Below are positions 12,005-23,200 of a stretch of DNA of 64,000 nucleotides, one piece after another. Numbering within the stretch: position 1 is the first letter of the stretch; each line of letters opens with the position of its first letter. The stretch is from Allacma fusca (taxonomy: Eukaryota; Arthropoda; Collembola; Symphypleona; Sminthuridae): assembly GCA_947179485.1 (NCBI GenBank), contig OX359247.1, positions 32,092,801-32,156,800 on the forward strand, in the 5' to 3' direction. The notes below the pieces were generated by a model. The model was not told the DNA's origin. It did no database searches and saw nothing but the letters and a program-made list of their open reading frames with translations. The position numbers and the translations under genes are program-made.

Positions 12005-12455
12005 ATGTATGTATGTATGTATTTATTGTGTTCACGAGCGCGCTCATACACAAATTTTATCGAGATAACAAAACAATCATATTACAGAATTGGAAAATCA
12101 TACTTTTAATGTGATAAAGTATATATTTAAGGGAAGTAACTTAATTTAATTGATTAATAATAATAATTTCTTTTTACCAATATAATATATAAACTCGCTA
12201 ACGGCGTACAATGTGTTTTTGTCTGCAGAACTCATGAGCGCAGCAAAATTCTTCTCAATCGGGTAATCTGCAGTAACAAACCTGCCTATAAACCTGCTTC
12301 TCAATCCTCTTAACGATTTACATTCCATTAGTAGATGTACCCATGTTTCCTGCGATAACGAGCAAAAAGTGCATTTGTTATTACATGATATATCCCAGCA
12401 TAAACCCCCACTTCGTATTTTAGCTTCATATATAGACCCCAATCTAACTTGAGCT
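12005..12455 (-). mobile_element. 5'-truncated non-LTR retrotransposon, 3' end only
   Basis: The minus-strand frame is open from the 5' junction at 12455 to a stop near 12146. It contains CTFC, then ETWVHLLMEC, the Cys/His zinc-knuckle signature found after the reverse transcriptase domain in many non-LTR elements. About 140 bp of 3' UTR follows, with a GAGCGCGCTC palindrome (12036-12045), AATAAA, and a (ATAC)n tail at the left end. The 15-bp sequence TAATTTTAATATAGT flanks the insert on both sides (11990-12004 and 12456-12470), a clear target-site duplication. Only the C-terminal end of ORF2 is left, so the copy is dead. The clade cannot be assigned. Confidence 0.85.
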
Positions 12456-12470
12456 TAATTTTAATATAGT
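12456..12470. repeat. Target-site duplication, right copy
   Basis: Same 15 bases as at 11990-12004, immediately after the retrotransposon's truncated 5' end. Satellite-like sequence resumes after it. Confidence 0.8.
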
Positions 12471-12559
12471 TGATAATATAATTTTAATATTATAATTAAT
12501 AATAATTATTAATTATTACAAATTACATTACCTTATATACATTAAAACTAGAAAAGAAC

Positions 12560-12682
12560 ATGGTGTTACTACAGCGAGAACTACTTTATTGCAAAGCAAT
12601 GAGCAGTTTGAGTTGTCCCCATTCTCCACTAATAGAAACGTTTAGAAAAGAATACAAAGCTGTCGGTAATCAATTACCCTGA
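12560..12682 (+). CDS. Candidate small ORF or first exon
   Basis: ATG at 12560 begins MVLLQRELLYCKAMSSL, then CPHSPLIETFRKEYKAV, and meets TGA at 12680. A G|GTAATC donor lies near the end in phase 1, which would be compatible with the acceptor TTTCTCAG before 14510. Composition is protein-like, but the stretch is short and the product is not recognised. Confidence 0.18.
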   Translation: MVLLQRELLYCKAMSSLSCPHSPLIETFRKEYKAVGNQLP

Positions 12683-13548
12683 TGTATGGCCAAAAAGAAA
12701 ATTATTGTTGAAATTTTATGAAATAGGGGGCAACGTATGAAGCAGTTCCGTGTTGCATTGTCAGTGTTGTACTGTCAGTATGCATGGCTTTATCGTCTCT
12801 TAAAAACATATTATTTATTTATTCATATTACGGAAAGTGAGCTAACAGCTCTTTATCTCAACATTTTCTAACCCATTATTTACTATGAAAGTCCTCCTTT
12901 GGCTATGAGGAAACAAAACAGATTATGCAAATGGATTTACATTTACACCGACCTTGAATTGAATCAATTTACAAACTTAAAGGAAGTAAATAAAATAATA
13001 TATATTGTTGTAGTCAAACAAAATTATCCCCCAAATAGCTACAATATACAATCCCCTTTTTTCCTACTGTACTCAATATATTTATTTATCATAAGATTGA
13101 CTTTACTGTGTTAAGGTGTATTTATACAGAATTTTTATTATTGAATTTATAAGTAGATAATTATTGCCGTTCAGATTAGGACAACGTTATAAACTGCTTA
13201 GTAAATAAAGTTGTTCAAAAATTAAAACTTCGTTTCCAATTACAAATCATGATTGATTTTGATAATGTAATTTTTACTGAAATTGCTAAACTTTTGTGAT
13301 ACACATGGGGTGTTCAATAACCATTGCCGTAGCCCCTGTGCTCTGCAAGATCTACAAGGGTACAAAATGCTAGAAGAAATATATTTTGTACAGAATTTAA
13401 CTGTGGATAGGAAAATGAAAAATCTTTCGTAATGATTCTTTTACGGAAAAACAGAGATAAACTCCAATGCATTGAACTCTAAAATATTTCTGAAGCAGCG
13501 GACTTACTGTTAATTTGTTCTTAACCATTTCTCGGTTCAGTCACAGCA
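12683..13548. other. Non-coding spacer
   Basis: AT-rich, no convincing gene or repeat structure; one chance open frame at 12899-13114. Confidence 0.45.
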
Positions 13549-14258
13549 GCAAAGGTGTCCGCCTATCCTACACATAGGCCTATTTGTAGGCTACTTATAG
13601 GGTGCGAGGATTTTATTAAAGAGGCTTGTAGGCAAAATAGGGTGCAAGAGTTTACGCTAAAAGCCTAACCTACAAAATGGGTAGGCTAAGGCATCGTAGA
13701 ATTATAAGCATATATGTAGTCTATTTATACATGTCATTTTCATTTAATGGTATATGGAACGGCCAAATGAAAATTAAAGAATAATCCGCGACTGGTACTT
13801 GCAGATTGTAGGTTTCATGGTGCGGTTCAAGCATGAAAAGTTCGTGCTATCTCGCCTTGATATGCGCTAGAACTTCACCAAAATTAAAACTTCAAAATAC
13901 TTGGTAAAGTGGAAACTGTATAAACTCGACCACTGAAACAAAAAAATGCGTTTGAACACACTTCAAATTTCAAACAGGATTTACTGAGATATGTTGGCGT
14001 AGAATTAGAGTAGAACACGCCCTTAAATAGTCTGTCAGTAATGAAAAGCATATAAAATGTAGGAAGGGTGTAGAATTGGTTGATCTAATTTGTTAATGAA
14101 ATGTAGGCTAATATGTAGGCTTGGTGCTCCCCATATAGGAAGGATGTAGGATAGGCTGACCTATTCGGCGGTTAAAATGTAGGCATATATGTAGGCTCGG
14201 CTCAAATTTTATAAATAGGAAGGATTTAGGATAGGCTGAGCCATTTGGGCATCTTTGC
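13549..14258. mobile_element. Possible non-autonomous element with terminal inverted repeats
   Basis: The left end GCAAAGGTGTCC (13549-13560) is followed by GCCTATCCTA. The right end, read in reverse complement, is GCAAAGATGCCC (14258-14247), then ten extra bases, then the same GCCTATCCTA. The interior contains no protein and many GTAGGCT/AGGATAGG words; two adjacent copies of a roughly 76-bp unit start at 14101 and 14177, with a more diverged copy before them. It looks like a MITE or decayed DNA transposon with internal tandem expansion. No target-site duplication could be fixed, so family and exact ends are open. Confidence 0.45.
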
Positions 14259-14509
14259 ACAGTAGTATGAAACATTCCAATATGTCCAACCCAGAGAAGC
14301 ATAGTTTGAACCTATAAATACTTTTAAAGAACTGTGTTGTCAACAAGTAACCGACGAATGGACGAAGTTTTAACCCGGTTTCTGATGTACTACGTTAAAA
14401 TCATATTTTGTGATATTATTCGCGTACAGTTGTACAGTACCTTGCAGTAATAGTTGCATTATCAACATAGCATTGTCTCATGTGAGCCCTCATCTTTATT
14501 GTTTCTCAG

Positions 14510-14790
14510 TTGGGCATTTTATGAACACGAAAAATTTAATGAAGAAGCTACTGGAGTCGCTGAGTACTACTTTTCTTAGAACTGGAAGTGCATTACTTTG
14601 GGCAAACTACATGGAAGAGTATCATCCTATCGCTACTAAAAGGTGACTCAAACCAAACCGGGTGAGACTACATCATTCAATACTTGGAGTTCCAAGGCTC
14701 AACGAATGGAAGAGCTGATGCAGATACAAATATTAAGACGTATGTACAGTCTATGGTCATAAAAGGATTAAAATCCTGGGCCTCATTAAT
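14510..14790 (+). pseudogene. Decayed coding-like stretch
   Basis: A strong 3' splice site (TTTATTGTTTCTCAG) precedes 14510. One frame reads WAFYEHEKFNEEATGVAEYY, hits a stop, continues, hits a second stop, and then reads QTKPGETTSFNTWSSKAQ...RMEELMQIQILRR to a final TAA near 14760. Another frame is open from the splice site to 14646 (MNTKNLMKKLLESL...) with a possible AG|GTGACT donor. Two protein-like frames in one stretch suggest either a real exon in the second frame or a broken gene in the first. The product is not recognised. Confidence 0.2.
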
Positions 14791-14888
14791 ATTTATGCAC
14801 ATGTAAAATGATATCACAAGATATTTTGTGAAATGAAAATTCTGCTACACAGACATCCTGTTTAGCAAGGTATCAAATAAGTGTTGGT

Positions 14889-14913
14889 GCCGGATACCTT
14901 TATGGTATCCGGC
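14889..14913. repeat. Perfect 10-bp stem hairpin
   Basis: GCCGGATACC, loop TTTAT, GGTATCCGGC. The GC-rich stem stands out from the surrounding AT-rich DNA. Not followed by a T-run that would suggest a specific RNA. Confidence 0.75.
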
Positions 14914-16438
14914 TTAGTTCGTTTATTTCAATCCTTCTTTGATTCTGTAAAAATGCATTACAATGGTACTACTTGGACTCTCCATGCAAACTTTTAAAAT
15001 GTTGTTCGGGGGGAACACCGGGTTATTTTCCCCAATGTATTCTAAATGGTAGCCAAGGGAGGTTTTTGTTAGCAACAGTGCCAAAACGTTGTTGTTAATG
15101 ACCCCTATTTGCATACGTGTTGGATGTCGGGGACTGAAAAAGTCAACTTAAAATAATTGTCTCGCATTGGCTTTACGCTTTAGATTACCATAATCGGTTC
15201 AGGGGTTCTGAAGTTAGCATAAATACGTTTTTTAAAGGGTTCGGTAAGTGCATATATAGGTAATTTTTTAACTTTGCGAACTTGTTTAAAGAAATCGAGG
15301 TACATATGAATATTATATTACTGTATGACACGAATCTGATGTTTTAAATATTGAAGGCAAGAATAATGAAAAATAAGATTTCAATAATGAAAGGATGGAT
15401 GGTTACCAAAACGAAAGGAAGTAGACAGACACAGTACGCAAAACCACTTTGAAGAAATATGGATTTTTCTTTTATTCATTTAATAATGTTGCTTGAAAAT
15501 GTAACTGCGATGACTCCATTTCAACATGCAATCATTAACAATGATCATGTAAAACGAATTTAAGATTAAATACATACCTTCTACTTATTGTTTCGTAGTT
15601 CCAGTTATCAATACCGAGAATTACGAAAATTTATTGTATTTCGTTTTTAAAGCAACAAGTACTTCAACTAACTATGGGTATGAAACGAACCTATATCTGT
15701 ATATTATAATAGTAAAAAATTATGCAAGTAATCAGACAATGATAATTATTGCAATTTTTGAGACCACCAAGTTAAACCGTTAAGACAACAGTATAAAATT
15801 TACGAAGTCAATACTGAAGATTCGTGATAGTACCATCAGTCCAACAGAAAATGGGTATAAATTTAAATTTCAAAAAAACTGCAGTCCCATTATTAAAGGG
15901 TTCATTACATTATTCGTTGCCATTCGGTCTTATAAACCTAAAAGAAAGAACCTAAAACATAAATATGGTTGCTGCATAAATACAGATAGATAAATAATAT
16001 GCAAAACAACATTGACTCGAACAAGAAATATATAATGAAAGCAAAAATAAAACTGACATACCTAAAATTACGCAAAATTCTAAATCAAAAACACCAGGAA
16101 ATAAGTTGATTGAACTAATTCTACGACAATATTTTAGTCTTTCAAATATGGAAAACTGTCCTTTTACCCAGAAGTAGTTCCATATTCAGGATAGTACATA
16201 AATAAACAAAAACTACGTCTGTTACTTACTTCTAGTAATTAGTTGACAACTAGTATAAAACGGTGCTAAATGGTGGTCACACTTGTCATCTACCAAAAAC
16301 GAAGACCGAAAAATATCACATCAGGCAGGCAGCAGATAAGGTGCGTAGTTGTTGTTTGATTTTGCACGTGGATAAGCCTAAAGTTTAATTACCTCTAGGT
16401 ATTTGAAATACAAAAATTAATTAAGTTCACGATCACAA
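14914..16438. other. Spacer between the repeats and the 3' end of the Ihog-like gene
   Basis: A minus-strand open frame (14923-15114) without known content, otherwise AT-rich non-coding sequence. The segment 15005-15240 is more GC-rich and may be an old dispersed repeat: the word AACACCGGGTTA here recurs in similar form near 59507. Confidence 0.4.
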
Positions 16439-16444
16439 TTTATT
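16439..16444 (-). other. Candidate polyadenylation signal of the Ihog-like gene
   Basis: TTTATT on the plus strand reads AATAAA on the minus strand, about 110 nt after the stop. It is the first canonical hexamer downstream. Such hexamers are common in AT-rich DNA, so this is only a candidate. Confidence 0.4.
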
Positions 16445-16552
16445 AAGCTGAAACGCGGATGTAATCTGAAGATCTTTCATAAGTTCCTAGCGGTACGGTA
16501 ATACTTTGTTTCACGATGTATCGAATAATTTAAAAACTGTATTTTAGTTTCC

Positions 16553-17248
16553 CTAAACATCCACCATGCTGTTTCTCTTTCGACTATGCTTCCGACTCAC
16601 TTTATAATGTTCTTTAGGAAATACTTTTGAACTTTTCACATCACTAGAATCAACATCCAAATCTTCACTGCTACAAGACACATAATTGCCTCGTCGGAGA
16701 CTGGCTGTATGATTTTGGTTTTGTGGTGGTTGATGTTGTTGCGGGTGATGCTGATGCTTCTTCCGCTGTAGGCTATTATTTCGGGACAATGAATCTGTGT
16801 CCTTACGGGAAGGAGTAGTTCCACTTGACTTGGGCTCCTGGTACTGTTGATGATGTGCACGACGATCGAGGGATAATGATATGGCGGATTTGAACGTGGC
16901 TAAGTCCTCGGGAGTATTTAAATGCGAGGGAGAAATTGGACGATTGTTGTTGTGGTGACGTTCTACAAATGAAGTTTCCTGCAAATTAAAAGCATAAATA
17001 CAGGTACCAGTAAGATTAGTACATTATAGCAAGTTACATCTTGTGGTAATAGGACTACGTATTCAATCAATTAATTTCAGTGAAGTTTATTAAAATAACC
17101 AATTATTTTACCTTCTCGTCTAAATGAGAGGAGATATTGGGTAAGTAACCATCTAGGGCATGTCCACTGAGGGATGTATGACCATTGGGCATTGTTTTGG
17201 CTTCGATATCATTTGGCAGCTCACAGGGATATTTTGCTTCTTCTTCAG
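16553..17248 (-). CDS. ihog: Ihog-like gene, cytoplasmic tail exons and stop
   Basis: Exons 17112-17248 and 16553-16978 encode about 187 cytoplasmic residues. The tail is low-complexity, rich in His, Gln, Asn and Ser, with a Gln/His stretch near residues 915-930 and an acidic Ser patch ([10 protein letters not shown]). It ends KRNSMVDV. The last residues fit a class II PDZ-ligand pattern (hydrophobic at 0 and -2), preceded by a basic KRNS site that could be phosphorylated. Ihog/Boi tails are poorly conserved, so no function is assigned. The stop is at 16553-16555. Confidence 0.9.
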
Positions 17249-20200
17249 CTGCAAAATAATAACTAATATAGTAAACGTTCGCCGACAAAACATGTTCATA
17301 CAATGTTACTTGTATAGCACATTTAAACTTTGTGTAATCGCGTTGTGAGTAACAATATTTTCTTTATTACCTCTTTTCTGCTTGCATCTGTAGCACAACG
17401 CGCAAGCGATGCATAGAAATACCCAAAATCCAGCGAAAAGACAGCCTAGAAGAAGGTACAAATGGTCGTTGGCAGGAGGTGGTACATCATCGGGAATAAT
17501 GATTTCAGTTTGCTTTTTACGATTGCGGTCATCCTCAGGTTTCTCAGTAGTAGGGACTCCTAATAAAATAACGCGAGCATTCGTTAATTAAACGAATAAT
17601 AATATAAATCCACATACAGTTGACGCGCTTAACTCATAAATCCAGTTCATAATATTTGAAGCCGAACATACCTAATGTCTTTGCAGCAACGATAGTACTA
17701 AAATTCGAAGCTCCGGCACGATTAAAAGCTTGAATTTTAATGTCGTACGCAGTTCCCGGCTTTAAATGTGTAATGTAGTGAGTGTCTGTGTTGGAACCCA
17801 GTACGGTTACTTTGGCATAATCGCTGACGGTTGTTGCTTCCCGGTAATAAATAAAGTAGCCATCTAGTCCTCCACTTGCGCCTTCGCCTCTCATATGCTA
17901 CACAAAGAACCAGCACTCCCAATCAATTATTTTCAATAAACAATCCTGATACCGACAGTTCAGGAATGCATTTGGAGGCGTGTACTAATTAAAAACCTCA
18001 TAAAACATTCAATAAGTACACATACCTTCCACTGCAACAATATGGTGGTGGTATTGTGAGGAGCTGCAGTGGTCACTACGGGAACATATATGGGACGCCG
18101 CATGGTAGCATCTTTCTGTAGGACAAACTTTTCCGAATTCGGGCCAACTTTATTGTCATTATTGGAATAAACTGCTGCGATTCGAAATCTGTAACATTCA
18201 ATGAGAAAAACCCTCAGTTTCCTGATATATACAATTTTAAATCAGGTTATTTTTACAAGGATACAAAATAACGCCCATGAGCTTAACCCGATATTACTTA
18301 CCTATAGGCATGCCCTACTCTCAAATCTCGTACTTCGTAACTGTGAATGTGTGGAGGAATATCGTCATCAATAGTCATCCATCGTGAATTCCTGAAAAAA
18401 ACAAAATATTCCCAACTGTTAATGAAAACAAAACGTAATGAATGAACTATTCTGTGTAGTCCATTAAAATAAAACTATAAATTCCCGTTACAATGGAAAG
18501 CTAACCTTTTGCTAACTTCTTTGTATTGAATCTTGAAGAATTGAATAGGATAACCACTATTGGGGGGTACGGACCACCGTATCATCACAGACTCGTCGGA
18601 TATTCGATTCATCTCGGGTCTTGAGGGTGGGATCATATCTACATACAAGAAAACAAATATTGTAGTGTTTGTCTTTACCTATGACGCTGCTGCGTCTACG
18701 AGCGATAGTTGATGCATACTAATGAATGACAAGTGCACATTATATGGACGCACATACCTTGACCCTTGTGCTTCCTTCGCTTATGCTTTCCTCGATGAAA
18801 TTTAATATTTTTATGATGATGATTCTCTCCGTGATGGTGGCGTGTGACCGGGGGAGTAACACTGCTCACAGTTTCATCCAAATCTGTAAAACAAAACGCA
18901 TAAACAATCAATTTTCTTGTCGATACCATTCCCTCCCAAGCCTTTTTTGTCTACTGAACTTTAACTGACCCGTGCTATCATTAGCCATAGAAGTAATCAT
19001 TTTAGGTAAGACTTTCAATTCCGCCGGACTCGTGACGGATCCCATAGGGTTGGTGGCAAAACATTGGAACAAGCCGGCATGCTTCTTCTCAACCTGAGAA
19101 ATTCGTAATCCCCCGTCTGTAATAAACAAATGACAAAAATGGACATGTGGACTAGAGAAACGTTCCTTCCAAACAGAACTGAATAATTAAATTTTACTTG
19201 TAATAAATCAAAATCGATGGTGGTGGACTCGCAATACATACTTCCTATCCATACATACATTCCCCACATTGTTACATCCATTCTACACATATGTTAATCG
19301 GACTATAACCACGCTACAAATTCATGCCACAAAGTTTTATCTGAATAAATAAAATGCATGAGGGTGGCTCCCATTGGCAATAACTGCAAGAAGCATTTAC
19401 ATTTTTTCCCAATTTCAATCCACACGTGCATTTCTCCTAAGTGGCAAAGGGAAACAACTCGCGAGAAGACGTAACGTGAGCATACTATATAAGTACATGT
19501 AAACACATGGGCAGATCTGGCAGAAGAGTGAAAGAAGAAGAACTGCATCAGAAAAACTACAGAGCCACTCCCCGTACATCATAAATAAATACAGATAAAT
19601 GATGCTAAATTACTCGTTAATAGTCTTGAGACCCTGCTTACTCAATTCACATTAGAATTTCCATAGAAATTTACCCATTTATCTTCCAACACACACACTT
19701 ACATACGAACTACATACATGAGGTCCGAGCAACTCTTATATTTCCATGGACTTGACAATGTTTCTACAACAACATGAACAACACCCTCCACCTCATTTCT
19801 TGACTTGAACATGCGTTGAGTCGCTGTATTACAATGAAGGAACAAAATTTCACATAGACGTATTGCCCTTACATAAGAAAAAAGTCCTTACATATAATTA
19901 TACTCAAAAACAAGACCGCAGAAACCTCTCTAATCCTCAAACCAAACCCTTTGCACAAAATACGGAAAATGCAAATAGAAAAAGATGAAAAGACATTTGC
20001 AGTCCATTGACTCAACTCATAAAATTTTGTTTTTCAAACAATGAACATTGTTAAACTTCCTACGCATATGATAACTCATACTCTTTTTCATTTATGGGGT
20101 CCTATGCTCCGTCCGAAGTACTATAAAATAAAAATCCAGAATGCAAGGCTCGCTGAAACTTAGGGACATTAAATTGCCCAAATTATTGAAAAAAGCAATT

Positions 20201-23200
20201 AAGTACAAAAATGGCTTGAAAAAAGTACACATTATCTGCATATGGATGGACGTTCGCATGTTGTGAATGTGTGAACAGTGAACGTACTTGTGTCTACAAT
20301 TATTACAATGCAAGAAACATCTTAAAGAGTGTTAATTGTGAACCGGGCAAAAATCTTTGGAGGTTCGAAATAAAAATTCATGAAAACGTTTGCATGTAAG
20401 AGGAACCCTCTGTAATTAAATCAATTATTTCTACAACAGTCTACTACTCCGTTTCAACTCATCGCTCACTCAAGCAATTCAGTCCGGAAAGTTATGGAGT
20501 CCTTTGGTGCTCGCAATTAAATTGAGATTAGCACGTGGACAGAATGTAAATAAGTGGTAAAGATATGATCAGCTGCGATTAAAGGAACAGGAAATTCTCA
20601 TGTTAAAATACTTCACGTAATCTAAATACGGAACGAATTTCTAAATTCCCTATTTTAAATACTTGGTCATTGCATACGATTTTGTTTTTCCCATTAGGTA
20701 ATCATTGAAGTAGATGAATGTATAGTACATATACAGTGTATACACCCCACAGCAATGTAATTATGGGATTTTACAGACCGATAGTATCCCTGTTTTTCTA
20801 AATAATTAAATGATGCTCAGATGACATCCATGTACTACATGTTATCCTGTGCTACGCCCACACAGTCCTTATAAAACCATACTTTTATATGAAGTTCGAG
20901 AAAGACTTCTGGGTTAAAGCAATAAAGAAATAAAGGGCACTAATAAATAATATGTAACTTCATAATGGAAACAATAATCGTCCAGGTAAAATAAGTTGAA
21001 TAGAAAGGAAGTATTCAACAATTAAGTCAAGGGTGGGTTAACATTTACCGGTAATTCTGATGTTCCCGTCATCATGAACATTATGTCCATTGAAGACCCA
21101 GTAGACACGGGGTTTCGGCAAGCCTTCCGTTGCACAGTCCATTAGGGCCTCTCCGCCCTCTTCCACAACGAGACTTTTAGGCTCCCTTGTGATATTGGGC
21201 ATACCTAAAAAAAATAATTACACTTATGAAAGCCATTATGAATAAATTATGGAACTACACCATAATATATTAGAAACAATTATCGCTTTATTCTATTATT
21301 TATAAAGCATTATGTCGCTTAAAAAAGAATGAGAAAATGTATTCTTACTCAGTCATAATAGCTAACTCTCTAGCAAAAGCGTCAAGATATTACGCTTATA
21401 TATATACATATGTGTCTAAGAAATGAAGACATTCCATCTGCATCAAGCCAAACTCCTCCAAAGTTTACGCACAAATGCCCCTCAAACTGTAAATTCGAAT
21501 TATGTATAAACGTAAGGGGAAACTTAAGCTTACTATTAAGAACAACAGTTGATATGGTTGTGACTGTCTCCCCGATTCCATTGTAGGCCTCGCAGACATA
21601 TTCACCTTCATGAGCCAAGCCAGCATTGATTAAATTAAGGTTTCCTCGACTGGTCTGTTGCGAACTACTCTTCGCTGGCGCCCGTAATTTGCGGAAACTA
21701 GTCATCGGCGGAGGATTGCCAATTGCTACACATTCCAGCGTGGCGTTCCCATCTGTACAGACAATACAACAATAATTAGTCAAGTTATTATCTAAGCATA
21801 CCTGATGAATTTCAAGTAATTAAGTGGGCTTTGAGAATAATTAGCAAAAACTGTACCACCAGCGTGGAAGGAGAGAGAGAGACCTTTCCCACGCAAAAAC
21901 TGTGGCGCGTTCAAAAATACAATGTCATAAAATTTGCAATTAATACATAAAACTGCTGATGATAAGGAACAGAGAAGATCCTGGGGTCATAAAAACTTAA
22001 TATATATAGCCATACACCATGACACCATGAGTAATGGAGTAATAGTCTCTTTTATACTTGATCCTATCGCCAAAGCTGTTGAGGTAGTGCACCTAATACG
22101 TTCCCATTGAGATTTAATGGCAGATGAGAAGTGGAAGTTGAAGAATAAGTAGGAGAAAATGATGTCATCCAATCCTGGTTCATTGCTGGACTAAATAACT
22201 CGAATTTTATGATCTCAGAATATCTTTGTGTTGTTGCACAATTGCAGTAAGCTTATCGATATTTTGCATCGTTTTTATACTCGAATTACCTTTGAATTAC
22301 ATAGGCAACAACAGTATTTACAACAACCAGCAGAAAATAAAATCTGCATAGAAGAATTATTATACTTTTAATTTTTACGGGAACAAGACAAAAACCTCAA
22401 TTATGATTATATTCTCCATTCGAACAATCCTCCCAAAAAGATACAATTAAGGCAGGGCAGTTATACTAGTGATGTTGTCGTAGTTAAAGAACTTGCCTTC
22501 TGGTGGATTATTGCATTTCTGTATCTCTCTCTCATACTAAATCTTAATCTAACTTGTTCCAATACTTGTACTGCCGCAATCATATTACAATCCACATATC
22601 CACAGTACAATGGTCACTGACATACTCGTAAATAATTTACGACTTTCACGCGGTCCTCTTTTCAGATTTTTTCGCCTGAGTTATACATTGACGTTAAACA
22701 AGCTGTCGTGGGTGCAAATAAATAATTCTAATACAAATTACCAATGGCAAAATGTATGATTCAACTAAACTGAAACCTTCTTTCTCTTAAGCACATCTGT
22801 GCCTATATATTATGTCTGTCTGTATGCTCAAATGTACACAGATTGGGCCAGTGCAATGCAATTTAACAAGAAGTCTGAATGTAACGTAGCAACTTTCAGC
22901 AAATCATAACTTGTTACGCTCAATTGTCAATGTCTCTCCCATCTCCAAAACCCAATATTACTAACGCTTTTAAGCATAAATTCAATGCTCAATGAGACTT
23001 ATTACATGTTTTGCTCATAACTACAACACCTTACACAACAAAATACATTTACCAGAGTGTAATAACCATTACAGTTTGTGTTTACCTTCCCTGTGCACTA
23101 AAAAAGGTATAGCAACCTTGATTAAAAATGGGACGTAATCATTATCTTTTGTCTCACCTTTAGGAACAACAACGTAAGGTTTAGGTTTGACAAGGAACTC

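Larger units (their letters stand above)
9370..12520. repeat. Almost pure A+T satellite array with 11/14-bp units and higher-order periods
   Basis: The array is built from AATATAATTTT (11 bp) and variants lengthened to 14 bp by AAT or AAG (AAGAATATAATTTT). Region 9785-9945 is about fifteen near-identical 11-bp copies. Region 10200-10380 is a 25-bp period (14+11, with AATAAAATTTT). Regions near 11056-11160 and 11465-11575 have a 36-bp period (14+11+11, carrying GTAATTTTG). Region 11181-11390 has a 75-bp period, with starts at 11181, 11256 and 11331. The plus strand has almost no C, and G occurs mainly in the AAGAAT variant. It is interrupted at 12005-12455 by a retrotransposon fragment. Confidence 0.95.
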
